Shown here one piece after another: positions 25,202 through 33,259 of a stretch of 34,278 bases of DNA; the first letter of the stretch is position 1; each line of letters starts with the position of its first letter. The stretch is from the NCBI GenBank assembly GCA_944325825.1, contig CALVBP010000018.1:1-34278 (forward strand), written 5' to 3'. Under the pieces are notes generated by a model. That model was given only the letters and a program-made list of their open reading frames with translations, made no database searches and was not told the origin of the DNA. The position numbers and the translations under genes were made by a program. Source of the DNA: Candidatus Gastranaerophilales bacterium (GTDB taxonomy: Bacteria > Cyanobacteriota > Vampirovibrionia > Gastranaerophilales > Gastranaerophilaceae).

Positions 25202-25672
25202 ATGGAATTTAACGGGACATTTTTAGCTACAATTATTACATTTATCGTGTTTGTCTTTTTGATGAACAAGATTTTGTATGCTCCGGTTCTGGATATTATT
25301 GAAAAGAGAAAGAATTTTGTAGATACAAACTACAAAGACGCTCAGAATAACAATACCAGAACAGAAGAACTTGGCAGGGAAAAGGAAGAAAAACTTGCCG
25401 GAGCTAAAGATGATGCTCGTGGTAAATACATCTCTATTTTGGATGAATTTAAAAATAAAAAATCGGATTTTATTCGTGAGGCGCAAGATTCCGCACAAGG
25501 TGAACTTGATAAAGCTCAAGCGGATTTAAATAATCTTTCAAATGAAGTTAAAGAAGGGTTGAAAAACCGCATGAGCGAACTTGCTGCTGATATTTCCGAA
25601 AAAATATTAGGTTATAGGAGCGATATCAACGGCTTTGATAATGATACTATAGACAGAGTTTTGTATCATTAG
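25202..25672 (+). CDS. F-type ATP synthase subunit b' (first b-type subunit)
   Basis: A peripheral-stalk subunit of 156 aa: an N-terminal membrane helix (about 6-24, ending in MNKILYAPV) followed by a long charged coiled coil to the C-terminus. It is one of two adjacent, poorly similar b genes, as in Cyanobacteria and chloroplasts where b and b' form a heterodimer. By position after c it corresponds to b' (atpG of cyanobacterial naming). There is almost no Shine-Dalgarno in the 6-bp gap after atpE, so translation is probably coupled. Confidence 0.85.
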   Translation: MEFNGTFLATIITFIVFVFLMNKILYAPVLDIIEKRKNFVDTNYKDAQNNNTRTEELGREKEEKLAGAKDDARGKYISILDEFKNKKSDFIREAQDSAQGELDKAQADLNNLSNEVKEGLKNRMSELAADISEKILGYRSDINGFDNDTIDRVLYH

Positions 25673-25688
25673 TTTGAAAGGTTAAAGC

Positions 25689-26198
25689 ATGGATTTTACT
25701 GAAATACTGAATTACATAGGAAGAACAAACCTTTTTAACTTTATAATTTTTGCTGCAATTATTATTTTTCTGTACAAAAAAATCAAAGTTACGGATAAAA
25801 TTGAGCAGGCAAAAGAAGGAGTTGTAACTTCTATTGAGGATTCAAAAACAGCAAAAACGGAATCTGAAAATGCTTTAAAGAAAATTGAAGAATCCCTCTC
25901 CCACATAGAAGAAGAAATAGACGGTATTATTAAAAAATCAGAAGATAATGCCAGGCTTGTCGGAGAAAAGATTCTTGAAGATGCAGGAAAAACGGTATCC
26001 GGTATTAAAGAAAATACCGAAAAAACTGTTGAAAATAAAAGAACCCTGCTTCGGAATGATTTAATAAAAAGAGCTTCAACCGCATCAATTGAAGTTGCAA
26101 AAAATCATATCATTAACGAACTTAATAACAACTATGATTTGCATCAGCGTTTGATTGATGAAAGTATTGAAGCTATAGAAGGGGTTGAACTGAAATGA
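25689..26198 (+). CDS. atpF: F-type ATP synthase subunit b
   Basis: The second peripheral-stalk subunit, 169 aa: a short N-terminal amphipathic part, a membrane helix (NFIIFAAIIIFLYKKI, about 17-32), then a continuous heptad-rich coil (EQAKEGVVTSIEDSKTAKTE onward). It pairs with the preceding b'-like subunit. GAAAGG lies before the ATG at 25689. The stop overlaps the atpH start as ATGA (26195-26198). Confidence 0.9.
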   Translation: MDFTEILNYIGRTNLFNFIIFAAIIIFLYKKIKVTDKIEQAKEGVVTSIEDSKTAKTESENALKKIEESLSHIEEEIDGIIKKSEDNARLVGEKILEDAGKTVSGIKENTEKTVENKRTLLRNDLIKRASTASIEVAKNHIINELNNNYDLHQRLIDESIEAIEGVELK

Positions 26199-26761
26199 CG
26201 GCTTCTGTTAAGGGTAATAACTGTGAACTAGTAGCAAAAAGATGGTCAAAGGCTCTTTTGGAGTTAATTCAGGAAGACGGTGCTATCTCTAAAGAAGAAG
26301 TCCTTGATGATTTAAGACAGATTACTAATGTCATAAATTCATCATCTGAGCTTTCAAATGTGATAAATAACCCTGCAATTTCAGTCGAAGAAAAACAAAT
26401 AGTTTTGTGCAAATTGTTTCAAACCAACCTTTTACCGGTTGTATATAATTTCTTGATTGCTTTAAATCTTAAAAAGAGGGTAAATATCATACCTCAAATT
26501 ACCGAAGAGTTTTCAAAAGAACTTGATGATTTAAACAATATCGCCCATGTCTCCATAACTTCTGCAATAGAATTGGATGAGAGCAGAAAAGAAGATATAA
26601 AAAATAAAGTTTCCGAAAAGATTAATAAGAATGTTGTACCTGACTGGAAAGTGGACAGCAATATAATCGGCGGATTAGTATTTGATATAGACGAACTTAT
26701 TATTGATAACAGTGTTCGCCACAAATTAGAAGATTTAAGTAAACATATAATTAAGGAATAA
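26195..26761 (+). CDS. atpH: F-type ATP synthase subunit delta
   Basis: Connects the peripheral stalk to the top of the alpha3-beta3 head. The 188-aa protein has an N-terminal helical domain beginning [14 protein letters not shown] and a C-terminal domain with the conserved [21 protein letters not shown] near the end. It overlaps atpF by 4 bp, and atpA follows 13 bp later with a GAGGTG ribosome-binding site. Confidence 0.92.
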   Translation: MTASVKGNNCELVAKRWSKALLELIQEDGAISKEEVLDDLRQITNVINSSSELSNVINNPAISVEEKQIVLCKLFQTNLLPVVYNFLIALNLKKRVNIIPQITEEFSKELDDLNNIAHVSITSAIELDESRKEDIKNKVSEKINKNVVPDWKVDSNIIGGLVFDIDELIIDNSVRHKLEDLSKHIIKE

Positions 26762-26774
26762 AACGAGGTGTAAA

Positions 26775-28286
26775 ATGGCAGTAATAAACCCGGATGAAAT
26801 TAGTTCCATATTAAAAGAAAATATCCGAAATTACGAAGCAAAAGCTGAAGTTTCTAATATCGGCAGTGTTCTTGAAGTTGGGGACGGTATTGCAAGAATT
26901 TACGGTTTAAGAAATGTAATGTCAAACGAACTTGTAGAGTTTGAAGACGGCAGAGGAACTCTAGGTATAACACTTAACCTTGAAGAAGATAATGTTGGTG
27001 TTGTAATCCTAGGAGAGTATACTCATATTAAGGAAGGTATGACCGTAAAAACTACGGGCAGAATTGCTTCTGTTCCCGTAGGAGAAGCTCTTATCGGACG
27101 TATTGTTGACCCGACAGGTAAACCTATTGACGGTAAAGGGGAAATTGTTACTGACAGAACAAGACCTATTGAAAGAGTTGCTCCGGGTATTGTATCAAGA
27201 AGATCTGTTTATCAACCTTTACAAACCGGTTTAACTGCTATTGATGCTTTAACACCAATAGGAAGAGGACAGCGTGAATTAATTATCGGAGACAGACAGA
27301 CCGGTAAAACCGCTATTGCCATTGATACAATTATCAACCAGAAGGGCGGAGATGTAATTTGTATTTACGTTGCAATCGGGCAAAAAGCATCGACAGTTGC
27401 TCAACTGGCTAAAACTCTTGAAAAACATGGTGCAATGGATTATTCAATTATTGTATCAGCTACAGCAAATGAACCGGCTCCGCTCCAATATATTGCACCT
27501 TTTGCAGGCGTTGCCATGGCAGAAGAATTTCTTGAACAAGGAAAACATGTTTTAATCGTATATGATGATTTGACAAAACACGCTCAGGCATATCGTGCAA
27601 TGAGTTTACTTTTGAGAAGACCGCCGGGACGTGAAGCATATCCGGGTGATGTATTCTATCTCCACTCAAGACTTCTGGAAAGAGCTGTTAAACTTTCTGA
27701 CGATTTGGGCGGCGGCAGTATTACAGCGCTCCCTATCATCGAGACACAGGCGGGAGACGTTTCTGCATACATCCCGACAAACGTAATTTCTATTACAGAC
27801 GGTCAAATATTCCTGGAAACTGCTCTGTTCAACTCAGGCGTAAGACCTGCTATAAATGCCGGTATTTCTGTATCCCGTGTCGGCGGTGCTGCTCAAACTA
27901 AAGGTATTAAACAAGTAGCCGGTAAGCTTCGTCTTGATTTGGCTCAATACAGAGAATTAGAAGCTTTTGCACAATTCGCATCAGATTTGGACGCAGCTAC
28001 TAAGAAACAGCTTCTCAGGGGCGAAAAGCTTACAGAAGTGCTCAAACAGCCTCAGTATAAACCTTTGAGCGTTGCACAGCAGGTTACAATCCTATTTGCT
28101 GCAAACGAAGGTTTCCTTGATGAAATTGATAATAAGAAAATTACTGATTTCAAGACAGGTTGGTTTGAATATTTTGAAGCAAACATGCCGGATTTGAATA
28201 ACAGACTTAATGAAGGCGATAAGTTGTCTGATGAAGATCAGCAAGCCTTGAGAACTAATCTTGAATCTTATATTAAAACGTTGTAA
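26775..28286 (+). CDS. atpA: F-type ATP synthase subunit alpha
   Basis: The non-catalytic nucleotide-binding subunit of the F1 head, 503 aa, standard length. The Walker A motif GDRQTGKT is at 172-179. [16 protein letters not shown] carries the Walker B region. The arginine finger lies in [12 protein letters not shown]. It is very well conserved and serves as a reliable anchor for the operon. The catalytic beta subunit is not encoded in this window. Confidence 0.97.
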   Translation: MAVINPDEISSILKENIRNYEAKAEVSNIGSVLEVGDGIARIYGLRNVMSNELVEFEDGRGTLGITLNLEEDNVGVVILGEYTHIKEGMTVKTTGRIASVPVGEALIGRIVDPTGKPIDGKGEIVTDRTRPIERVAPGIVSRRSVYQPLQTGLTAIDALTPIGRGQRELIIGDRQTGKTAIAIDTIINQKGGDVICIYVAIGQKASTVAQLAKTLEKHGAMDYSIIVSATANEPAPLQYIAPFAGVAMAEEFLEQGKHVLIVYDDLTKHAQAYRAMSLLLRRPPGREAYPGDVFYLHSRLLERAVKLSDDLGGGSITALPIIETQAGDVSAYIPTNVISITDGQIFLETALFNSGVRPAINAGISVSRVGGAAQTKGIKQVAGKLRLDLAQYRELEAFAQFASDLDAATKKQLLRGEKLTEVLKQPQYKPLSVAQQVTILFAANEGFLDEIDNKKITDFKTGWFEYFEANMPDLNNRLNEGDKLSDEDQQALRTNLESYIKTL

Positions 28287-28298
28287 TAAAGGTGTTTT

Positions 28299-29213
28299 AT
28301 GCCAAATTTAAAGGATATTAAAAGCAGAATAAACAGTGTACAAAACACTAAGAAGATAACTAAAGCCATGAAAATGGTTGCAGCTGCTAAAGTTAAGCGT
28401 GCTGAAAGCACTGTTAAAGCAGCAAGGCCGTTTGCGGAAGAACTTATGACTCTGGTTCGCCGTATGCTGGGAACTGTTGAGGAATTTTCTGTTTCAGGCT
28501 TGAAAGTCGAAAGGGCTCTTGACAATTATCCCGAACTCCTCACAAGAAGGAAAGTAAAGGCAGAAGGACTTTTAGTTATAACTTCTAATAAAGGTCTTGC
28601 CGGGGCTTATAATGCTAATATCCTTAAGGCAGCTCTTCAACGGATTAAAGAAAATACTGAGAAGGGTATTAAAACATATATTTATGCAGTAGGACAAAAG
28701 GGAATTTCAGGATTTAAACATAAATCAGGGGATTATGAAGTTGTTAAAACCTATTTAAGTATTGCTAATAATCCGACTGCTACAGGAGCAAACATTGTTG
28801 CGGAGGATATTGCAGAAGATTATGTATCCGGAAAAATCGATAGGATTGATATCATTACTACCAGATTCAATAATATGATGTCATATAAGGTTATGGATTT
28901 TGAAATACTGCCGGTAGAAATTGAAAAGGCTGAATCTCATGAACTGGATGCTGTTATGGTATTTGAGCCTTCCGCACACAGTGTTCTGCAGCAGCTTGTT
29001 CCGATGTATATTACAAATGCGATTTACCATGCACTTTTGGAAGCTAATGCAAGTGAACTTGCTTCCCGTATGACAGCAATGTCTGCAGCTTCTAATAATG
29101 CAGAAGAAATGATTACAACATTAACAATTGATTATAACAAAGCTCGTCAGGCAGCTATTACACAGGAACTCGTTGAAATTGTTTCCGGTGCACAAGGTGT
29201 TCAGGGCAGTTAG
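28299..29213 (+). CDS. atpG: F-type ATP synthase subunit gamma
   Basis: The central rotor shaft. The 304-aa protein has the conserved N-terminal helix (IKSRINSVQNTKKITKAMKM) and C-terminal helix (ASRMTAMSAASNNAEEMI). The cyanobacterial/chloroplast regulatory insertion of some 30-40 residues in the middle is not apparent: the chain passes from TTRFNNMMSYK straight to the DAVMVFEPSAHSVLQ stretch. It is the last gene of the operon; beta and epsilon do not follow. It converges on a minus-strand TPR gene 11 bp away, with no obvious terminator hairpin. Confidence 0.95.
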   Translation: MPNLKDIKSRINSVQNTKKITKAMKMVAAAKVKRAESTVKAARPFAEELMTLVRRMLGTVEEFSVSGLKVERALDNYPELLTRRKVKAEGLLVITSNKGLAGAYNANILKAALQRIKENTEKGIKTYIYAVGQKGISGFKHKSGDYEVVKTYLSIANNPTATGANIVAEDIAEDYVSGKIDRIDIITTRFNNMMSYKVMDFEILPVEIEKAESHELDAVMVFEPSAHSVLQQLVPMYITNAIYHALLEANASELASRMTAMSAASNNAEEMITTLTIDYNKARQAAITQELVEIVSGAQGVQGS

Positions 29214-29224
29214 TTTAATATAAG

Positions 29225-29818
29225 CTATTTTTGTTTTTCAATTTCGCCGATTCTTGCTATGAGCTTGTTGTAATTATCAAGATACGATTGAGCAACTTTT
29301 GGCTTGTTTAAGCTGTTGTATACATATGTTAAGTTATACTGAAATTCAGGAACATCGGGTTTAAGAGTAATTGCTTGAAGAAGGCTTGCTTTAGCTTTCT
29401 TAATTTTACCCAGTTTCATATAAGCACAGGCTAAGTTGTAATGTAAATATGGATTTTCTCTATTAGCAGAAATCGCTTTTTTGTAATTATCTGCTGCCAT
29501 ATTATATCTTCCGTCTTCCAGATAAATATTTGCGAGATTGTAATATGCTTTATAAAACTTTTTATCTGTATTAATAGATTTTTGATACATAAATACAGCA
29601 TTTTCACGTTCTCCCCGCTCTTCCATCAAATTCCCTAATAAAAGCCAATCTTGAGCAGTACGTTCTTTTTCATCTATTTGCAAGATTAAATCCATTGTTC
29701 TGTTGTAATTGTTATCTACATAAAAAGCCGCAGCCTGTTTTGAAAGGTCGGCAGCTGTCGCCCCAAAACACGGAACTGCCAGTAAAATCAAAAACGACAA
29801 TAAAATAACTCTTCTCAT
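29225..29818 (-). CDS. Secreted TPR-repeat protein
   Basis: A 197-aa protein with a signal peptide (MRRVILLSFLILLAVPCFGA, cleavage near 20-22), so periplasmic or surface-exposed; the Cys at 17 is not in a clear lipobox. Four or so TPR units follow (for example YKAYYNLANIYLEDGRYNMA and NPYLHYNLACAYMKLGKI), suggesting a protein-protein scaffold. No enzymatic domain. The partner is unknown. It converges on atpG. Confidence 0.85.
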   Translation of the reverse strand: MRRVILLSFLILLAVPCFGATAADLSKQAAAFYVDNNYNRTMDLILQIDEKERTAQDWLLLGNLMEERGERENAVFMYQKSINTDKKFYKAYYNLANIYLEDGRYNMAADNYKKAISANRENPYLHYNLACAYMKLGKIKKAKASLLQAITLKPDVPEFQYNLTYVYNSLNKPKVAQSYLDNYNKLIARIGEIEKQK

Positions 29819-29897
29819 AATTTAATTATATTTAAAAATTACGTACTTTTCAAATACAAGATTGAATCGGGTATAAGTTCATGATACACTTTCTATA

Positions 29898-29925
29898 GTA
29901 AATAAGAAGGGGTAAATAAGAAGGA
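29898..29925 (+). repeat. Tandemly duplicated ribosome-binding site upstream of malQ
   Basis: A 14-bp unit GTAAATAAGAAGG(G/A) occurs twice in tandem (29898-29911 and 29912-29925), differing only in its last base. Each copy holds an AAGG(G/A)G Shine-Dalgarno core. The second core is about 9 bp before the malQ ATG at 29934; the first is 14 bp further away and is probably not used directly. Confidence 0.75.
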
Positions 29926-29933
29926 GTAAACCT

Positions 29934-31781
29934 ATGATTGCGCTATTAAAAAAAGAAGATACAAAAATAATCTCAGAAGCTCTTAAGGCTCTGGGTAAAG
30001 AAAATTTTGCATTAATTATACACGGAAGCAGCTTTCCGTCTAAAGAAGGTGAAGACACCGGATTTGGAACTTTCAATTCTGCTGCGGGGCATGATTTAAT
30101 TGAGTATGCTTCCAAATACTTTAACGCTCTTCAATTGGGCCCTGCAGGAAAAACGAAGTCCACAGACCCATCTCCTTATTGCGGAACCATTTTTTCCGGC
30201 AACCCATTGTTTATTGACCTGAAAAAATTAACAGAAAAAGAATGGGGGCATATTTTATCAGAAGAAACCTTCAAAAGTATTGTTGCTAATAACCCTAACA
30301 GAGATAAAGGTAAAACAGCTTATTCATATATTTCCAATGCTCAAATTGAAGCCTTAAAAGAAGCATGGGATAATTTTAAAAACAGCAAACTTCTTAAAAA
30401 AGAGTTTGAAAAATTCAAAAAAGAAAATGATTTTTGGCTTTCAAACGACTCATTATACGAAGCTCTTTCTATAGAAAATAATGGTGATTACTGGTATATC
30501 TGGAAAAACGAAACAGATAAAAACCTTCTTAATCCAAAAAATGATGAAGAAAAGAAAATATATAAAGCCCGTATAGAAGAAATTAAAACTAAATACGCAG
30601 ATGAAATTGATTTCTACAAATTCTGTCAGTTTGTACTTGAACAGCAAAATGAAGAAACCAAAAAATTTGCACTCAAAAAAGGTATAAAAATGATTGCCGA
30701 CAGACAGGTAGCTTTCTCCGACAGAGATGCCTGGGCTTATCAATCATTATTCTTGGAAGGATGGTACCTTGGCTGTCCGCCGGATTATTTTTCTAAAGAC
30801 GGTCAAGCCTGGGGATTTCCGGTAATGGATCCGGATAAAATGTTTAATAAAGATGGTTCATTAGGCGAAGGCGGAATCTTAATGAAAAATCTTTACAAAA
30901 AGATGTTCAAAGAAAACCCCGGCGGTGTAAGAATTGACCATATTGTCGGACTTATTGACCCGTGGGTTTATAAAGTCGGTAAAAAACCTATGTGCGAAGA
31001 AGGTGCCGGAAGACTTTATTCTTCCCCTGAGCATCCGGAACTCTCAAGATACGCAATTGCACGTATCGAAGATTTAGACCAGACTCTTGAAGCTGATAAA
31101 GAAAAACGAGTTAAAACTCTTTCTGATGAGCAGATTAAACTATACGGAAGATTAATAGAAAAAATTGTTATAGCAGCAGCTAAAGAATGCGGTCTCGATA
31201 AGAACGCAATCGTTTGTGAAGATTTAGGAACACTCACAAACCCCGTAGATGCTGTTATGAAAAAGTATGAGCTTCAGGGAATGAGACTTACCCAGTTTGT
31301 AGTACCGGAAAAACCTGAACACCCGTACAGATGTAAAAATATAACCGAAAATGTTTGGAACATGGTTGGAACTCACGACAATCTTCCGATTGAAATGTGG
31401 GCAGAAAGTATGATAAATACTCATGAAGGTTATTTACACGCTAAAAACCTTGTTGAAGATTTATTTGCGGAAGCTGATAATAAAGATGATATTATTGTAA
31501 GGTTAACTCAGGATAAAGATTACTTGAAATTTGTTAAGTTGACAGAAATCTTTGCCTCCAAAGCAAAAAATGTTCAAATATTCTTTACTGACTTCTTCCA
31601 GATAAAAGACGTCTACAACAGACCGGGAACATCCGGAGACCAGAACTGGTCGCTTAGACTTCCTAATAACTTTAAAGAACTTCATCCGATTGATTTAAAT
31701 GCTTTATTAAAAGCGGCAATTATTTCAAGAGGGAAAGAATTTGCGACAAAACACGCAATTTTGATTGAAAAGTTGTCGTAA
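29934..31781 (+). CDS. malQ: 4-alpha-glucanotransferase (amylomaltase, GH77)
   Basis: Transfers maltodextrin segments between alpha-1,4-glucans and releases glucose; cytoplasmic. The 615-aa protein begins with the family's HGSSFPSK ... GFGTFNSAAGHDLI region. The catalytic residues are Asp335 (GGVRIDHIVGL), Glu429 (IVCEDLGTL) and Asp482 (VGTHDNLP). The Asp335-Glu429 distance is 94 residues against about 47 in Thermus and E. coli enzymes, so there is an insertion of roughly 45 residues between nucleophile and acid/base. There is also a large charged insert around residues 140-230. It probably works with a phosphorylase in glycogen/maltodextrin turnover, though the GT35-like gene is 13 kb away. 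A GC-rich hairpin follows it. Confidence 0.9.
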   Translation: MIALLKKEDTKIISEALKALGKENFALIIHGSSFPSKEGEDTGFGTFNSAAGHDLIEYASKYFNALQLGPAGKTKSTDPSPYCGTIFSGNPLFIDLKKLTEKEWGHILSEETFKSIVANNPNRDKGKTAYSYISNAQIEALKEAWDNFKNSKLLKKEFEKFKKENDFWLSNDSLYEALSIENNGDYWYIWKNETDKNLLNPKNDEEKKIYKARIEEIKTKYADEIDFYKFCQFVLEQQNEETKKFALKKGIKMIADRQVAFSDRDAWAYQSLFLEGWYLGCPPDYFSKDGQAWGFPVMDPDKMFNKDGSLGEGGILMKNLYKKMFKENPGGVRIDHIVGLIDPWVYKVGKKPMCEEGAGRLYSSPEHPELSRYAIARIEDLDQTLEADKEKRVKTLSDEQIKLYGRLIEKIVIAAAKECGLDKNAIVCEDLGTLTNPVDAVMKKYELQGMRLTQFVVPEKPEHPYRCKNITENVWNMVGTHDNLPIEMWAESMINTHEGYLHAKNLVEDLFAEADNKDDIIVRLTQDKDYLKFVKLTEIFASKAKNVQIFFTDFFQIKDVYNRPGTSGDQNWSLRLPNNFKELHPIDLNALLKAAIISRGKEFATKHAILIEKLS

Positions 31782-31802
31782 GTATACTAAATATATTAAA
31801 GA

Positions 31803-31833
31803 AGCGGGCGGTTTAAGATTTAAACCGCCCGCC
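31803..31833. terminator. GC-rich hairpin between convergent genes
   Basis: GCGGGCGGTTTA (31804-31815) pairs perfectly with 31821-31832 around a short AGATT loop; one more A-T pair is possible. It sits 22 bp after malQ and 21 bp before the end of the convergent gene. As with the hairpin at 17002-17036, no U-tract follows on either strand. Confidence 0.7.
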
Positions 31834-31853
31834 CTGCTTATGTTGATTGATAT

Positions 31854-33017
31854 TTAAGCCTGCCAGATAATATTATACATATATTGACCTTCTCCAATAT
31901 TTTTAATCATCGTTTCATAATCTTTCTGATTATTATATTGCCAAGTCACAAATCTATCTGAAGCTGCCGGATAATATTTACCATTTTGAGTCATTCCGAC
32001 AATTCTGTCATTTTCAATTTTGAATAATGTATTGTCATCAACTTTATATTCTGCTGCTACAGCTTTTAATCCTTCCGGTCTTTTCCCTTCCTGAATTGCT
32101 TTTATCGCTTTATCGACTTGCGGATTTTTTGATCTATATGCAGTTACTGCATCTGAACCAAGTCCAAACCTGTTAGTTATAACATCTGTCATCACTGCAT
32201 CATCAGCACCAGATTTAGTGAATTTTCTTATAACACCATCTTTAGCCTGCACATATTCTATAGTTGCATTAGATAATGCTGTTTCATCACCCTTATTAAT
32301 CTTATTAATCAGTTCTTGTACCTCGTTTTTGTATGCAACATCTGCACCTGTAGGATTATTCCATTTCCCGAGTAAATCTTCGCCTGCGGAATTTTTGTAC
32401 TCTACAACTTTGCCATTTTTAACAATGAAAGTATTTCCATTATGTGTGAATTTAATATTTCTAACTCTTACACCATCATCACCGAGTTTAGGAACAACCG
32501 TGGAAATACCTAATTCTTGTAATGCTTCCTGGTTAGCAACATCAACTTTATGTCTTCTGTTAGGAACCTGAGCAAACCATTGGCCGTCAGTTCCGTTTTG
32601 ACGTAATGTAAATCTGTTAACGCCTTTTTGTGTTCGAACAGCTTCGGAACCTTTGCCTTTAATACCTTGCCACATCATTTTAAAGCCTTCTTTGATTCCT
32701 TTTTCGCCGCCTTTTTTATGAGCTTTGTAAAGAAGAGCTGCGGCACCCGCTGTCATAAGTCCGCCAATAATCAGACCGGCATTTGATTTTTTCTTTCCTT
32801 CCGGCTGAGTTGTCAATGTTGTATCTATCTGCTGTCCGCCGCCTTGAGCTGTCTGCGCAGCCTGTGCTGCTTGAGCAGCCTGAGCAGCTTGCGCTGCCTG
32901 TGCAGCCTGTGCTGCTGTCATATTAGCATTGTAAGATTGATATGCTTGCATAAAATACGGATCATAAAAACCGTAACCGTAATTCCCCATTCCGTTAATT
33001 GCGAGTGAGTCTGTCAT
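31854..33017 (-). CDS. Unknown membrane protein with (AAQ)n repeats
   Basis: A 387-aa protein of unrecognised family. The N-terminus is Gly/Tyr/Asn-rich (GMGNYGYGFYDPYF). Residues 35-58 are about eight copies of Ala-Ala-Gln, encoded by an imperfect 9-bp DNA repeat (about 32848-32917). A Lys-flanked hydrophobic helix (about 80-97, AGLIIGGLMTAGAAALLY) follows and then a basic stretch. The remaining 270 residues look like repeated small soluble units containing ADGV/KDGV-like turns and Lys-Asn-rich strands. There is no N-terminal signal peptide, so the helix would be an internal anchor. The ATG at 33017 has AAAGG upstream. Repeat number may vary between strains. Function unknown. Confidence 0.75.
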   Translation of the reverse strand: MTDSLAINGMGNYGYGFYDPYFMQAYQSYNANMTAAQAAQAAQAAQAAQAAQAAQTAQGGGQQIDTTLTTQPEGKKKSNAGLIIGGLMTAGAAALLYKAHKKGGEKGIKEGFKMMWQGIKGKGSEAVRTQKGVNRFTLRQNGTDGQWFAQVPNRRHKVDVANQEALQELGISTVVPKLGDDGVRVRNIKFTHNGNTFIVKNGKVVEYKNSAGEDLLGKWNNPTGADVAYKNEVQELINKINKGDETALSNATIEYVQAKDGVIRKFTKSGADDAVMTDVITNRFGLGSDAVTAYRSKNPQVDKAIKAIQEGKRPEGLKAVAAEYKVDDNTLFKIENDRIVGMTQNGKYYPAASDRFVTWQYNNQKDYETMIKNIGEGQYMYNIIWQA

Positions 33018-33112
33018 AGAAGTGCCTACCTTTCTAAAAACCTATTTAAAATTACCCTTACTCATGTAAAGTTTTTTAAGATTCAGAAATTGACATGTTT
33101 TCAGCCTCTTTG

Positions 33113-33127
33113 TAACATTTCTTAACA
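33113..33127 (+). promoter_or_regulatory. TAACA-N5-TAACA direct repeat, possible regulator site
   Basis: TAACATTTCTTAACA here differs by one base from 15121-15135. It lies between the divergent AAQ-repeat gene and pepA. The recurrence is real; any function is speculative. Confidence 0.25.
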
Positions 33128-33259
33128 TTTAATCACCCTATCGAACATGGTTCCTCGACCGCTTATTTAACAAACTCTTCACGTACTATTAATCCGATTA
33201 ACGTATTTCAAATTCAATACAAATAATATACAATACTTGAAGAAGAAAGGAGTTTTAGC

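Noticed and set aside
32848..32917. 9-bp repeats as a non-coding satellite
   Set aside because: They stay in frame inside the 31854-33017 gene and encode the Ala-Ala-Gln run.
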